The notes under the pieces were generated by a model. It did no database searches and had not been told where the DNA came from. It saw nothing but the letters and a program-made list of their open reading frames with translations. Shown one piece after another: positions 7,535 through 15,697 of a DNA stretch of 43,657 nucleotides (position 1 is the first letter of the stretch; each line of letters opens with the position of its first letter). The DNA lies in NCBI GenBank assembly GCA_022601135.1, contig JAHZJB010000100.1, forward strand, positions 1-43,657. Direction: 5' to 3'. The translations under genes were made by a program, and so were the position numbers. The stretch comes from Actinomycetes bacterium (GTDB taxonomy: Bacteria; Actinomycetota; Actinomycetes; Mycobacteriales; Mycobacteriaceae).

Positions 7535-9634
7535 ATGGCGACCCGCGATCAGGCCCAGGCGATCCTCGAACGACTGGCCGGCCCCGATGCGCTGCTGCGC
7601 GATGACCAGTGGACGGCAATCGAGGCGCTGGTCGTGTATCGTCGCCGGGCGCTCGTCGTCCAGCGCACCGGATGGGGGAAATCCGCGGTGTACTTCATCG
7701 CCGCCAAACTGCTGCGCGCCTCCGGGCACGGGGCCACGGTCATCGTGTCGCCGCTACTGGCGCTCATGCGCAACCAGGTGGCCGCTGCCGACCGCGCCGG
7801 TGTGCACGCCGCCACCATCAACTCGAGCAACATGGCCGACTGGGCCGACATCCATCAGCGTGTGCGCGGCGGCGAACTCGACGTGCTGCTCGTCAGCCCG
7901 GAACGGTTGAACAACCCGGACTTTCGCGACCAGGTACTGCCCGCATTGGCCCGCGACGCCGGCCTGGTGGTGGTGGACGAGGCACACTGCGTCTCGGATT
8001 GGGGCCACGACTTCCGGCCCGACTATCGCCGAATCCGCACGCTGATCGCCGAACTCGGGTCCGAAGTCCCAGTGTTGGCCACCACTGCCACCGCCAACGA
8101 TCGGGTCGTCGCCGACGTCGCCACCCAATTGGAAGTCGGGGGCTCCGACATCCACGGGGACACCCTGGTGCTGCGCGGTGGACTGGACCGGGAGTCGCTG
8201 CGCTTGTCGGTGGTGAACGCCGGAAGTCCGGCGCAGCGTGCGGCTTGGCTCGCCGAACACATTGACTCGCTTCCCGGTTCCGGCATTGTCTATACCCTGA
8301 CGGTTACCCAGGCGCAGGACATCTCGGCGCTGCTGCGCGAACGGGGTCACCGGGTTGCCGCCTACACCGGCTCCACCGAGGCAGCTGAGCGCGAAGAGCT
8401 TGAGGCTGATCTGCTGGCCAACCGGGTCAAGGCGCTGATCGCCACATCGGCGTTGGGGATGGGGTTCGACAAGCCCGACCTCGGCTTCGTGGTGCACCTG
8501 GGTGCACCATCCTCTCCGATCGCCTACTACCAGCAGGTGGGCCGTGCGGGTCGGTCGACGGCGGGCGCCGAGGTGATCCTGCTGCCAGGCCTTGAAGACC
8601 AGGACATCTGGCGGTACTTCGCCTCGGTTGCTTTTCCCCCAGAGGCATTGGTACGCAAAGTGATTGACGCGCTGGAGCCGGATCGTCCGCAGTCGACACC
8701 GGCACTGGAGCCGCTGGTCGATCTCGGCCGGTCTCGTCTGGAGATGGTGCTGAAGGTACTTGACGTCGATGGGGCGGTACGGCGGGTCAAGGGTGGCTGG
8801 ATCGGGACCGGAGCGCCATGGGAGTACGACGAGCCGCGCTACCGCACCCTCGATGAGGCCCGTAAGCGCGAGCAGCAGGCAATGCTCGACTACCAGCGCA
8901 CCGACGGTTGCCGGATGGCGTTCCTTCGGCGTCAACTCGATGATCCGGATTTGGGCGCCGAGGAGCGGTGCGGCCGCTGCGACAATTGCTCCGGTGTTCG
9001 CTTCGGCGGTGAGGTCGATGCAACCGCGGCCGAGGAAACCCGTTCGCGGCTGATGCGGCCCGGAGCCGAGATCACCCCGCGCAAGCAGTGGCCCACCGGG
9101 TTGGGCAGGCTCGGCGTCGATCTCGGCGGCAAGATCACCGACGGCCCCGCGCCAGGACGGGTCCTTGGCCGGCTCACCGACCTGGGCTGGGGTGCCCGGC
9201 TGCGCAGGCTGCTCGACCAACCCGATGCCGAGGTGTCCGACGACCTCGTGCAGGCCACAGTGCAGGTGTTGGCCTCCTGGGACTGGCCGGTGCGGCCGGC
9301 AGCGGTCATGGCGTTGGACTCCGACACCCACCCACTGCTCATCTCATCGCTGTGCCGCACGCTGTCTGAGCTGGGTCGGCTAACCGACCTCGGCACCCTG
9401 AGATACGGGCCGCAGCGCCGGCCGGTGACCGCAGCGAACTCCGCCTTCCGAGTCGCGGCGTTGGCCCAGTCCTGGTCGGCCCCCGACGCCGGCCAGATAC
9501 GTGCCATCCGCGGACCGGTACTTTTGGTGGACGACATGACCGACACCGGCTGGACACTGACGATGGCCGCACGCGTGCTTCGCGCCGCGGGCGCCGACGA
9601 GGTACTGCCTTTCGCGCTGGCGGCCACGAGCTGA
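7535..9634 (+). CDS. recQ: RecQ-family DNA helicase with C-terminal phosphoribosyltransferase-like motif
   Basis: A 699-residue superfamily-2 helicase. Visible motifs are Walker A RTGWGKS (44-50), Walker B DEAH (148-151) in VVVDEAHCVSDWGHDFRPD, motif III TTATAN, and motif VI QQVGRAGRS, all RecQ-like. A RecQ zinc site follows, with cysteines in CRMAFLRRQ and CGRCDNCSG. After it, instead of the usual WH/HRDC modules alone, the last 200 residues end in VLLVDDMTDTGWT (about 662-674), the PRPP-binding loop pattern of phosphoribosyltransferases. The likely role is unwinding of branched or damaged DNA; the role of the added domain is unknown. It is not a steroid gene and has no operator of its own; it sits between hsaF and an F420-type oxidoreductase whose ATG overlaps its stop (TGATG). 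Confidence 0.88.
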   Translation: MATRDQAQAILERLAGPDALLRDDQWTAIEALVVYRRRALVVQRTGWGKSAVYFIAAKLLRASGHGATVIVSPLLALMRNQVAAADRAGVHAATINSSNMADWADIHQRVRGGELDVLLVSPERLNNPDFRDQVLPALARDAGLVVVDEAHCVSDWGHDFRPDYRRIRTLIAELGSEVPVLATTATANDRVVADVATQLEVGGSDIHGDTLVLRGGLDRESLRLSVVNAGSPAQRAAWLAEHIDSLPGSGIVYTLTVTQAQDISALLRERGHRVAAYTGSTEAAEREELEADLLANRVKALIATSALGMGFDKPDLGFVVHLGAPSSPIAYYQQVGRAGRSTAGAEVILLPGLEDQDIWRYFASVAFPPEALVRKVIDALEPDRPQSTPALEPLVDLGRSRLEMVLKVLDVDGAVRRVKGGWIGTGAPWEYDEPRYRTLDEARKREQQAMLDYQRTDGCRMAFLRRQLDDPDLGAEERCGRCDNCSGVRFGGEVDATAAEETRSRLMRPGAEITPRKQWPTGLGRLGVDLGGKITDGPAPGRVLGRLTDLGWGARLRRLLDQPDAEVSDDLVQATVQVLASWDWPVRPAAVMALDSDTHPLLISSLCRTLSELGRLTDLGTLRYGPQRRPVTAANSAFRVAALAQSWSAPDAGQIRAIRGPVLLVDDMTDTGWTLTMAARVLRAAGADEVLPFALAATS

Positions 9635-10677
9635 TGCTGGCCTACCTCGCCCTGGACCCAGAGCAGCCGCTCGCGTCGGTTCCCGCGTATGCGCGGCGCA
9701 CAGAACAATTGGGCTTTGCCGGGCTCCACGTTCCCGAGACCATCCACGACTCGCTGGCGGCAGCCCTGCTCGCGCTGGAACACACAAAGGCGATCACGGT
9801 CCGCACGGCGGTGACGTTGGCCTTCGTCCGAAGTCCGACCGCCGTCGCCTATGCGGCCTGGGACCTGTCGGTCCTGTCCGGCGGACGGTTCGAACTCGGT
9901 CTCGGCAGCCAGATCAAACAGAACATCCGCGACCGTTTCGGCATGCCGTGGAGTGAACCGGTGGCGCGGATGAGGGACTACGTCGGTGCGCTACACGCCC
10001 TGTTTGATGCGTTTCTTACCGGTGGTTCCCTGAATTACGAAGGCTCCCACTACCGATTGACCCGGATGCAGCCGTATTTCAACCCCGGGCCCAGTGACGG
10101 TCCGGTGCCACCGATCTGGCTGGGAGCGGTGAACGCCGGGATGTGTGAACTCGCGGGTGAGGTCGCCCGGGGTGTCGTGACGCACTCCACCAACTCCGAA
10201 CCGGACCACCTACGCGAGGTGGTCAGGCCGGCGCTGCTGCGCGGCGCCCAGACGTCCGGGCGCCCCGACACGGCTTGTGTCGTCGCGTCCCCGGCCATCG
10301 CCACCGGTTGCGACGATACGGCCATAGCGGCCGAACGCGAACGGCATCGCCGGATGCTGGCGTTCCTGTACTCGACGCCGGCCTACGCTCCGGCGCTCAC
10401 CAAGCGGGGCTGGACCGACCTGCCACAGCGCCTCCGCGAGCTGGTGCGCGCTGAACAGTGGGAGCAGCTGCCGTCGGTGGTGGACGACACGATTCTGGAA
10501 GAGTTCGTCGTGTGCGGGCGGTACGAGGAGTTGGCGCCGGCGCTGGCGGCGCGATTCGGGTCGGTCGCGGACGGCGTGGTCTTTCCGCCGCTGCGTAGTG
10601 ACGCCGACGATGACCCGATCGCGGCCTGTGTGGCAGCTCTGGCGGCCGCCGAAGTCGCTGTGCCGCTTAATCGGTGA
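9634..10677 (+). CDS. LLM-class (F420-type) flavin-dependent oxidoreductase
   Basis: A 347-residue TIM-barrel protein of the luciferase-like monooxygenase superfamily. Typical segments are QLGFAGLHVPETIHDS near the N-terminus, the strand TVRTAVTLAFVRSP, LSGGRFELGLGSQIKQ (the conserved G-x-F-x-L-G-L-G loop) and PPIWLGAVNAGM before the C-terminal half. Most mycobacterial members use cofactor F420 rather than FMN; that is assumed here from the subfamily look. The substrate cannot be read from the sequence. The start overlaps the recQ stop, suggesting coupled translation, though a functional link to the helicase is not evident. It has no KstR site, so inclusion in steroid metabolism is only by position. 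Confidence 0.82.
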   Translation: MLAYLALDPEQPLASVPAYARRTEQLGFAGLHVPETIHDSLAAALLALEHTKAITVRTAVTLAFVRSPTAVAYAAWDLSVLSGGRFELGLGSQIKQNIRDRFGMPWSEPVARMRDYVGALHALFDAFLTGGSLNYEGSHYRLTRMQPYFNPGPSDGPVPPIWLGAVNAGMCELAGEVARGVVTHSTNSEPDHLREVVRPALLRGAQTSGRPDTACVVASPAIATGCDDTAIAAERERHRRMLAFLYSTPAYAPALTKRGWTDLPQRLRELVRAEQWEQLPSVVDDTILEEFVVCGRYEELAPALAARFGSVADGVVFPPLRSDADDDPIAACVAALAAAEVAVPLNR

Positions 10678-10736
10678 TTCAATTCTCATGCCCACCCGGT
10701 GCTCTCGTGGCGCTCCGGGCGTTGAACCGGCTGCTC

Positions 10737-10772
10737 CTGGACGACCTGGACGACCTGGACGACCTGGACGAC
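10737..10772 (+). repeat. four perfect tandem copies of a 9-bp unit
   Basis: CTGGACGAC is repeated four times head to tail without mismatch (36 bp), in the gap between the oxidoreductase stop (10677) and the KstR operator that starts 13 bp further on. It is noncoding as annotated. The unit length (a multiple of 3) resembles coding microsatellites, but no supported gene covers it. Confidence 0.95.
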
Positions 10773-10784
10773 ATTGACGCGAAC

Positions 10785-10798
10785 TAGAACACGTTCTA
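10785..10798. promoter_or_regulatory. KstR operator (near-perfect palindrome)
   Basis: TAGAACACGTTCTA fits the consensus exactly, and the symmetry extends to 8-nt arms, ACTAGAAC and GTTCTAGT (10783-10800). It lies 64 bp before the Rv3531c-like start and should control that three-gene operon. Confidence 0.93.
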
Positions 10799-10862
10799 GT
10801 GTTCAATCCGGAAACTCAACCAGTGCGGTCCAATGGTGGACCGGTGAGAGGCGACAGTCCGG

Positions 10863-11990
10863 ATGTTCTCCCAGCCGCTGGCCGACGCTATCGCCGAGGC
10901 CGAAACCCTCGTCGCCGCCGCTCCGTTCATCGAATCCGACGCGGATTTGCTCGAGGGCCTGCAATACCTCGCCGGCTGCATCGCGGCGTGCACCCGCCTG
11001 GCTTTCGACTACGACACCGACCACCCGTTCTTGCACAGCGGCACCGGTCCTTTCACCAAGATGGGCCTGGACAACCCGGACACGATGTACTTCGGCACGC
11101 GTGTGCAGCCCGGACACGAGTATGTCGTCACCGGGAGGCGCGGCACCACGACCGACGTGAGCTTCCAACTGCTGGGCGGCGAATACACCGACGACAACGT
11201 CCCGGAAAGCGAGACGGCGTTCGACGACCGTAAGCTGGACATCGCCGCTGACGGCACGTTCGAATGGCGATTCACACCTTCGGGTCCGGCTCAGCTCGTC
11301 ATTCGCGAGGTATACAACGACTGGTCCGCCCAGCGCGGAACTTTCGCGATAGCCCGGACGGACACCGCAGGAACCGCGCCCCCCGCGTTGACCCGCGACC
11401 TGATTGAAAAGCGTTACTTTGTCGCGGGTAAGCAGCTTGTTTCCCGGATCAAGACCTGGCTGCAGTTTCCGCAGTGGTTCTACACGGAAAGCCCGCCCAA
11501 CACGATGGTTTCGCCGCGTCTGACACCGGGTGGACTGGCCACCCAGTATTCTTCGGCCGGACGGTTCGAGCTCAACGACGACCAGGCCCTCATCATCACG
11601 CTGCCGGTCACCGACGCCCCGTACCTCGGGTTCCAGCTTGGCAGCCCGTGGTACATCTCGCTGGATTACATCAATCATCAGACCTCGCTGAACGGTACTC
11701 AGGCCCAGTCGGATCCGGACGGCAAGATCCGTATCGTGGTCTCCGAAAAGAACCCGTGTGTCACGAATTGGGTGGAGACGCTAGGGCACCGGAAGGGTTT
11801 TCTGCAGTTCCGGTGGCAGCGAGTCTCCCGCGAGCTGACCGCGGCGGATGGCCCCACCGTAGACCTGGTGGACATCGGCGAAGTGCCCGAGACGCTGCCA
11901 TACTATGGATCGAACGAGATCGCCGAGACCGATTGGCGCGCACGGATCACGCTACGACAGCGGCAAATTGCCGAGAGAATGGTGGGCTAG
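10863..11990 (+). CDS. conserved hypothetical, Rv3531c-like
   Basis: A 375-residue soluble protein with no signal peptide or membrane segment. I recognise it as the type encoded by M. tuberculosis Rv3531c, a KstR-region gene of unknown function, but can name no catalytic motif. The N-terminal third is helical (ADAIAEAETLVAAAP). The rest is rich in aromatic and beta-type sequence (FEWRFTPSGPAQLVIREVY, YLGFQLGSPWYISLDYINHQ), recalling DUF1214/DUF1254-type beta domains; I hold that resemblance weakly. It is the first gene after the 10785 operator, with a 4-bp gap to the SDR and then 2 bp to the sulfotransferase, so the three should act together in steroid metabolism. Confidence 0.72.
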   Translation: MFSQPLADAIAEAETLVAAAPFIESDADLLEGLQYLAGCIAACTRLAFDYDTDHPFLHSGTGPFTKMGLDNPDTMYFGTRVQPGHEYVVTGRRGTTTDVSFQLLGGEYTDDNVPESETAFDDRKLDIAADGTFEWRFTPSGPAQLVIREVYNDWSAQRGTFAIARTDTAGTAPPALTRDLIEKRYFVAGKQLVSRIKTWLQFPQWFYTESPPNTMVSPRLTPGGLATQYSSAGRFELNDDQALIITLPVTDAPYLGFQLGSPWYISLDYINHQTSLNGTQAQSDPDGKIRIVVSEKNPCVTNWVETLGHRKGFLQFRWQRVSRELTAADGPTVDLVDIGEVPETLPYYGSNEIAETDWRARITLRQRQIAERMVG

Positions 11991-11993
11991 CGC

Positions 11994-12785
11994 ATGCCTG
12001 ATTCCGGAGGGCTACTAGCAGGCAAGGTCGTCGTCATCAGCGGAGTCGGACCGGCGCTGGGCACCACGCTGGCGCGCCGGTGCGCGGAGAGCGGAGCCGA
12101 TCTGGTCCTGGCCGCGCGTACAGTCGAGCGCCTCCACGATGTCGCCAAGCAGGTCACCGAACTCGGGCGGCGGGCGGTGTCCGTCGGAACCGACATCACT
12201 GATGAGGAGCAGGTGGGCCATCTGGTCGACGAGTCGCTGGCCGCGTACGGCAAGATCGATGTGTTGATCAACAATGCGTTCCGGGTACCGTCCATGAAGC
12301 CGTTGGCCAACACGACCTTCGACCATATGCGCGAAGCGATCGAGTTGACGGTGTTCGGGGCATTGCGAATGATCCAGGGCTTTACTCCAGCGCTAGCTGA
12401 GTCGAAAGGCTCTGTAGTGAACGTCAATTCGATGGTTGTCCGGCATTCGCAGGCGAAGTACGGTGCCTACAAGATGGCCAAGTCGGCGCTGCTGGCGATG
12501 TCGCAATCGTTGGCCACCGAGTTGGGGGAGCAGGGAATCCGGGTCAATTCGATTCTTCCCGGATATATCTGGGGCGGGACGCTGGAGAGCTACTTCAACC
12601 ACCAGGCCGGCAAGTACGGCACTACCGTCGATGAGATCTATCGGGCCACCGCGGCCTCGTCCGACCTCAAACGGCTGCCCACCGAAGACGAGGTCGCCTC
12701 GGCCATCCTGTTCATGGCCAGCGAGCTGTCCAGTGGTATCACCGGGCAGGCCCTGGACGTGAACTGCGGCGAGTACAAGGCCTGA
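11994..12785 (+). CDS. short-chain dehydrogenase/reductase (Rv3530c-like)
   Basis: A 263-residue classical SDR. The Rossmann loop is ISGVGPALG (15-23), a variant of TGxxxGxG. LINNAF is the NNAG-type strand motif, and the catalytic triad is Ser146, Tyr159 and Lys163 (YKMAK). The C-terminal segment GITGQALDVNCGEY is the usual SDR end. It should oxidise or reduce a hydroxyl/keto group with NAD(P)(H); given the operon, a hydroxysteroid or a sterol-derived acyl-CoA is the probable substrate, but this is inference. Middle gene of the three-gene KstR-controlled operon. Confidence 0.88.
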   Translation: MPDSGGLLAGKVVVISGVGPALGTTLARRCAESGADLVLAARTVERLHDVAKQVTELGRRAVSVGTDITDEEQVGHLVDESLAAYGKIDVLINNAFRVPSMKPLANTTFDHMREAIELTVFGALRMIQGFTPALAESKGSVVNVNSMVVRHSQAKYGAYKMAKSALLAMSQSLATELGEQGIRVNSILPGYIWGGTLESYFNHQAGKYGTTVDEIYRATAASSDLKRLPTEDEVASAILFMASELSSGITGQALDVNCGEYKA

Positions 12786-12786
12786 C

Positions 12787-13956
12787 ATGAGTGGACGAAC
12801 CATCCGAACCGATGTGGGCACCGTCGAGGATCTGCACGCTTCGGCGGTCAAGGCCTGCGGACTCGATGACTTCGGCGCTGATGACGACAACTACCGCGAA
12901 GCGCTGGGAGTACTGCTCGACTCCTTCCGTCGCGACGCCGACCTCACCGAACTCGGCAGCAAGATGCACCGCTTCTTCGTGAGAAATGCCTTGGTTGCCC
13001 GATTGGTTTCGGAGGCGGCGTTCCAGCAACACCCGCAGCACGCCCGGGTAAGCGTGGAACGCCCCATCTTCGTGACCGGGCTGCCGCGTACCGGTACTAC
13101 CGCGATCCACCGGCTGCTTACCGCCGACCCGGCGCACCAAGGCCTCGAGCTCTGGCTCGCGGAGTTCCCGCAGCCTCGTCCGCCGCGTGAAACCTGGTCG
13201 CAGAACCCGGTTTTCCAACAGCTCGACGCCCAGTTCAGCAAGGCGCACCAGGAAAATCCGGAGTACACCGGGTTGCACTACATGACCGCCGGTGAGGTTG
13301 AGGAGTGCTGGCAGCTGCTGCGTCAATCGCTGCACTCGGTGTCCTACGAGACGCTGGCCCACCTGCCCACCTACTCGAAATGGCTTGCGCAACAGGATTG
13401 GACCAAATCGTATCAGCGGCATCGCAGGAATCTTCAGCTGATCGGGGTCAACGATCCCGAGAAGCGCTGGGTGCTCAAGAATCCCAGCCACCTTTTCGCG
13501 CTCGATGCGATTTTTTCCGTATACCCGGATGCGCTGGTCGTGCAGTGTCACCGGCCCGCTGAGACGATCATGGCGTCGATGTGTTCGTTGGCGCAGCACA
13601 CCACCCAAGGTTGGTCCCACACTTTTTCCGGCAGCGTGATCGGCCAAGACTCCCTGGAGACCTGGTCGCGTGGTCTGCGTTTGTTCGACGCCGAGCGCGC
13701 CAAGCACGACCCGGGGCAGTTCTGCGACGTCGACTACTTCGAGTTCATCAAGGATCCGATCGTCGCAGTCGAGGGCATCTACCGGAGGTTCGGCATCGAC
13801 TTCACCGACGCGGCCCGGACCGCGATGACCGACATGCACGCGCAGACGCAGGAAGGTCCACGCGCTCCCAAACACACCTATTCGCTAGCCGATTACGGCT
13901 TGACCAAGGAGCAGGTCCGCGCTCGGTTCCAGGGTTTGGAGCAGCGGTCGCGGTAA
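12787..13956 (+). CDS. PAPS-type sulfotransferase (Rv3529c-like)
   Basis: A 389-residue sulfotransferase-family protein. The 5'-phosphosulfate loop is IFVTGLPRTGTTAIHRLL (95-111), and the 3'-phosphate-binding region follows around YPDALVVQCHRPAETIMAS, in which the Arg/Ser pair is typical. M. tuberculosis Rv3529c is the counterpart by sequence and position. Such enzymes move sulfate from PAPS to a hydroxyl group; a sterol or bile-acid-like alcohol is a possible acceptor from the operon, but nothing in the sequence proves it. The ATG at 12787 lies 1 bp after the SDR stop. It ends 4 bp from the convergent small Cys/His-rich gene. Confidence 0.85.
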   Translation: MSGRTIRTDVGTVEDLHASAVKACGLDDFGADDDNYREALGVLLDSFRRDADLTELGSKMHRFFVRNALVARLVSEAAFQQHPQHARVSVERPIFVTGLPRTGTTAIHRLLTADPAHQGLELWLAEFPQPRPPRETWSQNPVFQQLDAQFSKAHQENPEYTGLHYMTAGEVEECWQLLRQSLHSVSYETLAHLPTYSKWLAQQDWTKSYQRHRRNLQLIGVNDPEKRWVLKNPSHLFALDAIFSVYPDALVVQCHRPAETIMASMCSLAQHTTQGWSHTFSGSVIGQDSLETWSRGLRLFDAERAKHDPGQFCDVDYFEFIKDPIVAVEGIYRRFGIDFTDAARTAMTDMHAQTQEGPRAPKHTYSLADYGLTKEQVRARFQGLEQRSR

Positions 13957-13960
13957 TTGA

Positions 13961-14425
13961 TCAGCCGTCCCCGGGCGCGGGTGCCGACGACACTTCCTCG
14001 AGGACACCTTCGGCCACGGCGTGCCGGATGCTATCGGCGAGGTGCGGGCAGGATCGTTCCCTGGCCGGATCCCCTCCGGACTCCCTGATCTCGGCGAAGC
14101 GTGCGCACTGCCGGGTGGCCTCGCTGTTCCATTGCACCGATGTGTGTGTCGGTCCCAGCTTCTTGACCTGGACCGCGACGTGGCAGAACCGGCAGTCCAC
14201 CGGCACCAGCCCTGAGGTCAGATAACGCTCACGATCACGTTGGGTGCTCTCCCGTACCGCGGCGGCCCGCTGCGGATCGGACGCGAAATCGGGTGCTTTG
14301 CGCCAAGATCCGCCGCCGTCTCCGTCGTGCGTGCCGTGGTGGTGATCGTTGTCGTGCCCACCGTGCAGCAGCAGCATCGACCGGGCCAACCGATCGACGT
14401 CGGGCGACTGGTGGTGCGAAGTCAT
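13961..14425 (-). CDS. small Cys/His-rich protein encoded with kshA (Rv3527-like)
   Basis: A 154-residue soluble protein. Residues about 21-36 are His/Asp-rich (LLHGGHDNDHHHGTHD), followed by a CxxCH motif (VDCRFCHVAV, about 77-85), a third Cys (RQCARF) and a fourth in SCPHLADSIRH. Four Cys and several His could bind zinc or an iron-sulfur cluster; a c-type haem is unlikely because there is no export signal. The frame continues upstream to 14503 inside kshA, but the ATG at 14425 lies 2 bp after the kshA stop and gives the MTSHHQSPDVDRLA N-terminus that I recall for the Rv3527 family. The constant place behind kshA suggests a role linked to 9-alpha-hydroxylation, which is inference. Confidence 0.75.
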   Translation of the reverse strand: MTSHHQSPDVDRLARSMLLLHGGHDNDHHHGTHDGDGGGSWRKAPDFASDPQRAAAVRESTQRDRERYLTSGLVPVDCRFCHVAVQVKKLGPTHTSVQWNSEATRQCARFAEIRESGGDPARERSCPHLADSIRHAVAEGVLEEVSSAPAPGDG

Positions 14426-14427
14426 GG

Positions 14428-15597
14428 CTAGGAGACCTCGGTCGGCTGTTCCGTCGGCTCCCCTTTGCGGGCCCTGAGATTCTCCTCGACTTCGACGTGC
14501 CAATTCTTGTTCGCCACCGTGGTGTCGACCTCCATCTCGAAGCGGTCGGTCATGTCGGGGGTGACCTCGGCGGCGTTGACGTAGAACTGTTGGTACCAGC
14601 GCCGCATCTGGTACACCGCGCCGTCCTCCTCGACCAGCAGCGGGTTGTCGATTCGGGTCTTGTGCTTCCAGATCTCCACGTCTTGCAGGAAACCCTTACT
14701 GACACCGTCGGTGAGGGCGTTGGCCAGCTTCTCGGTGGTCTTGTCGTCCAGGCCTTTCGGCTTCTCGACGATGACGCCCCACTGCAGCACGAACGCGTCC
14801 TGGCTGACGGGGTAGTGGCAGTTGATCAGAATCGACTCGGCTTTGAAATCGCCGTACATGTTGTGTAGCCAATTGATCATGAACGAGGGGCCGAAGTAGC
14901 TGGCCTCGGAATCCAGATGCGATTCTCCGTAGGCGGTGCCCATGTCGTCGATGTCGGGGCGGCCCACGTTGTGCAGGTATTGCGAGGCGATGTGGCCTTC
15001 GAAGACGTTCTTGAAGTAGGTCGGCAACCCGAAGTGGATGTAGAAGAAGTGCGCCATATCGGTGACGTTGTCGATGATCTCCCGGCAGTTGGAGCCCTCG
15101 ATGAGCATCGAGTTCCACTTCCATTCGGTCCATTCACTGTCGGCGGCTTCCGGAATCTCCGGGATGCGGACCTCGGGTTGGGGAGGGTTGCCCTCGTGGT
15201 CGTGCCACACGAACAGCAGACCGCCCCGGACGTCGGTGTGCCATGCCCTGGTGCGGGCAAGCCGGGGGGTGCGTTTCGCGTATGGAACCAGCTTGCACTT
15301 GCCGTCGCCGCCCCACCGCCAGTCGTGGAACGGGCAGGCGATCTCGTCACCCTTGATGGTGCCCTGGGCCAGGTTGCCGCCCATGTGCCGGCAGTAGCCG
15401 TCGAGAATCTTGAGGTCGCCGTGGGAGTCGGCGAATATCACCAGCTCGGTGCCGAAGATCTCGACACCGTGGGGCTCGCCGTCGGTGAAGGCAGTGACGG
15501 GGCCCAGACAGTGCCAGCCTCGGGCGTAGCGATCGGGCAGCATGCCGGTGTCGATCTCGCGAATGTTCGCAGTCCTCGCAATTGAATCGGTGCTCAC
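14428..15597 (-). CDS. kshA: KshA, oxygenase of 3-ketosteroid 9-alpha-hydroxylase
   Basis: A 389-residue Rieske non-haem iron oxygenase. The N-terminal Rieske [2Fe-2S] ligands are Cys69-x-His71 (YCRHMGGNL) and Cys88-x-x-His91 (CPFHDW). The mononuclear iron site is Asp176-x3-Asp180-x2-His183-x4-His188 in DNVTDMAHFFYIHFG. The family segment DVEIWKHKTRI lies in the C-terminal part. With reductase KshB, encoded elsewhere, it hydroxylates C9 of 3-ketosteroids; combined with KstD this opens ring B. The GTG at 15597 is preceded by GGGAGG (15604-15609 on the opposite strand). The KstR operator is 30 bp upstream. Counterpart: Rv3526. Confidence 0.96.
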   Translation of the reverse strand: MSTDSIARTANIREIDTGMLPDRYARGWHCLGPVTAFTDGEPHGVEIFGTELVIFADSHGDLKILDGYCRHMGGNLAQGTIKGDEIACPFHDWRWGGDGKCKLVPYAKRTPRLARTRAWHTDVRGGLLFVWHDHEGNPPQPEVRIPEIPEAADSEWTEWKWNSMLIEGSNCREIIDNVTDMAHFFYIHFGLPTYFKNVFEGHIASQYLHNVGRPDIDDMGTAYGESHLDSEASYFGPSFMINWLHNMYGDFKAESILINCHYPVSQDAFVLQWGVIVEKPKGLDDKTTEKLANALTDGVSKGFLQDVEIWKHKTRIDNPLLVEEDGAVYQMRRWYQQFYVNAAEVTPDMTDRFEMEVDTTVANKNWHVEVEENLRARKGEPTEQPTEVS

Positions 15598-15626
15598 CCC
15601 GGGCCTCCCAACAGTGTGTGTCTAAT

Positions 15627-15640
15627 TAGAACACGTTACA
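15627..15640. promoter_or_regulatory. KstR operator of kshA
   Basis: TAGAACACGTTACA fits TnnAACnnGTTnnA, 30 bp upstream of the kshA GTG. The gene on its other side (ltp3) ends at 15698 on the same strand, so only kshA and its downstream neighbour are controlled from here. Confidence 0.88.
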
Positions 15641-15697
15641 GTTTTCCCCCTCGGCTGCGCAATTCAACGGCTGTTCACCTGCGACAACAGTCCTGCA

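Noticed and set aside
10737..10772. CRISPR-like repeat
   Set aside because: The units are 9 bp and contiguous with no spacers, so it is a simple tandem repeat.
13977..14425. c-type cytochrome from the CxxCH motif in the small gene after kshA
   Set aside because: There is no signal peptide or membrane anchor, so haem attachment outside the membrane is not expected.
14428..14503. Longer N-terminus of the Cys/His-rich gene inside kshA
   Set aside because: The added residues are Arg/Gly-rich and out of frame with kshA; the ATG at 14425 directly follows the kshA stop and matches the family start.
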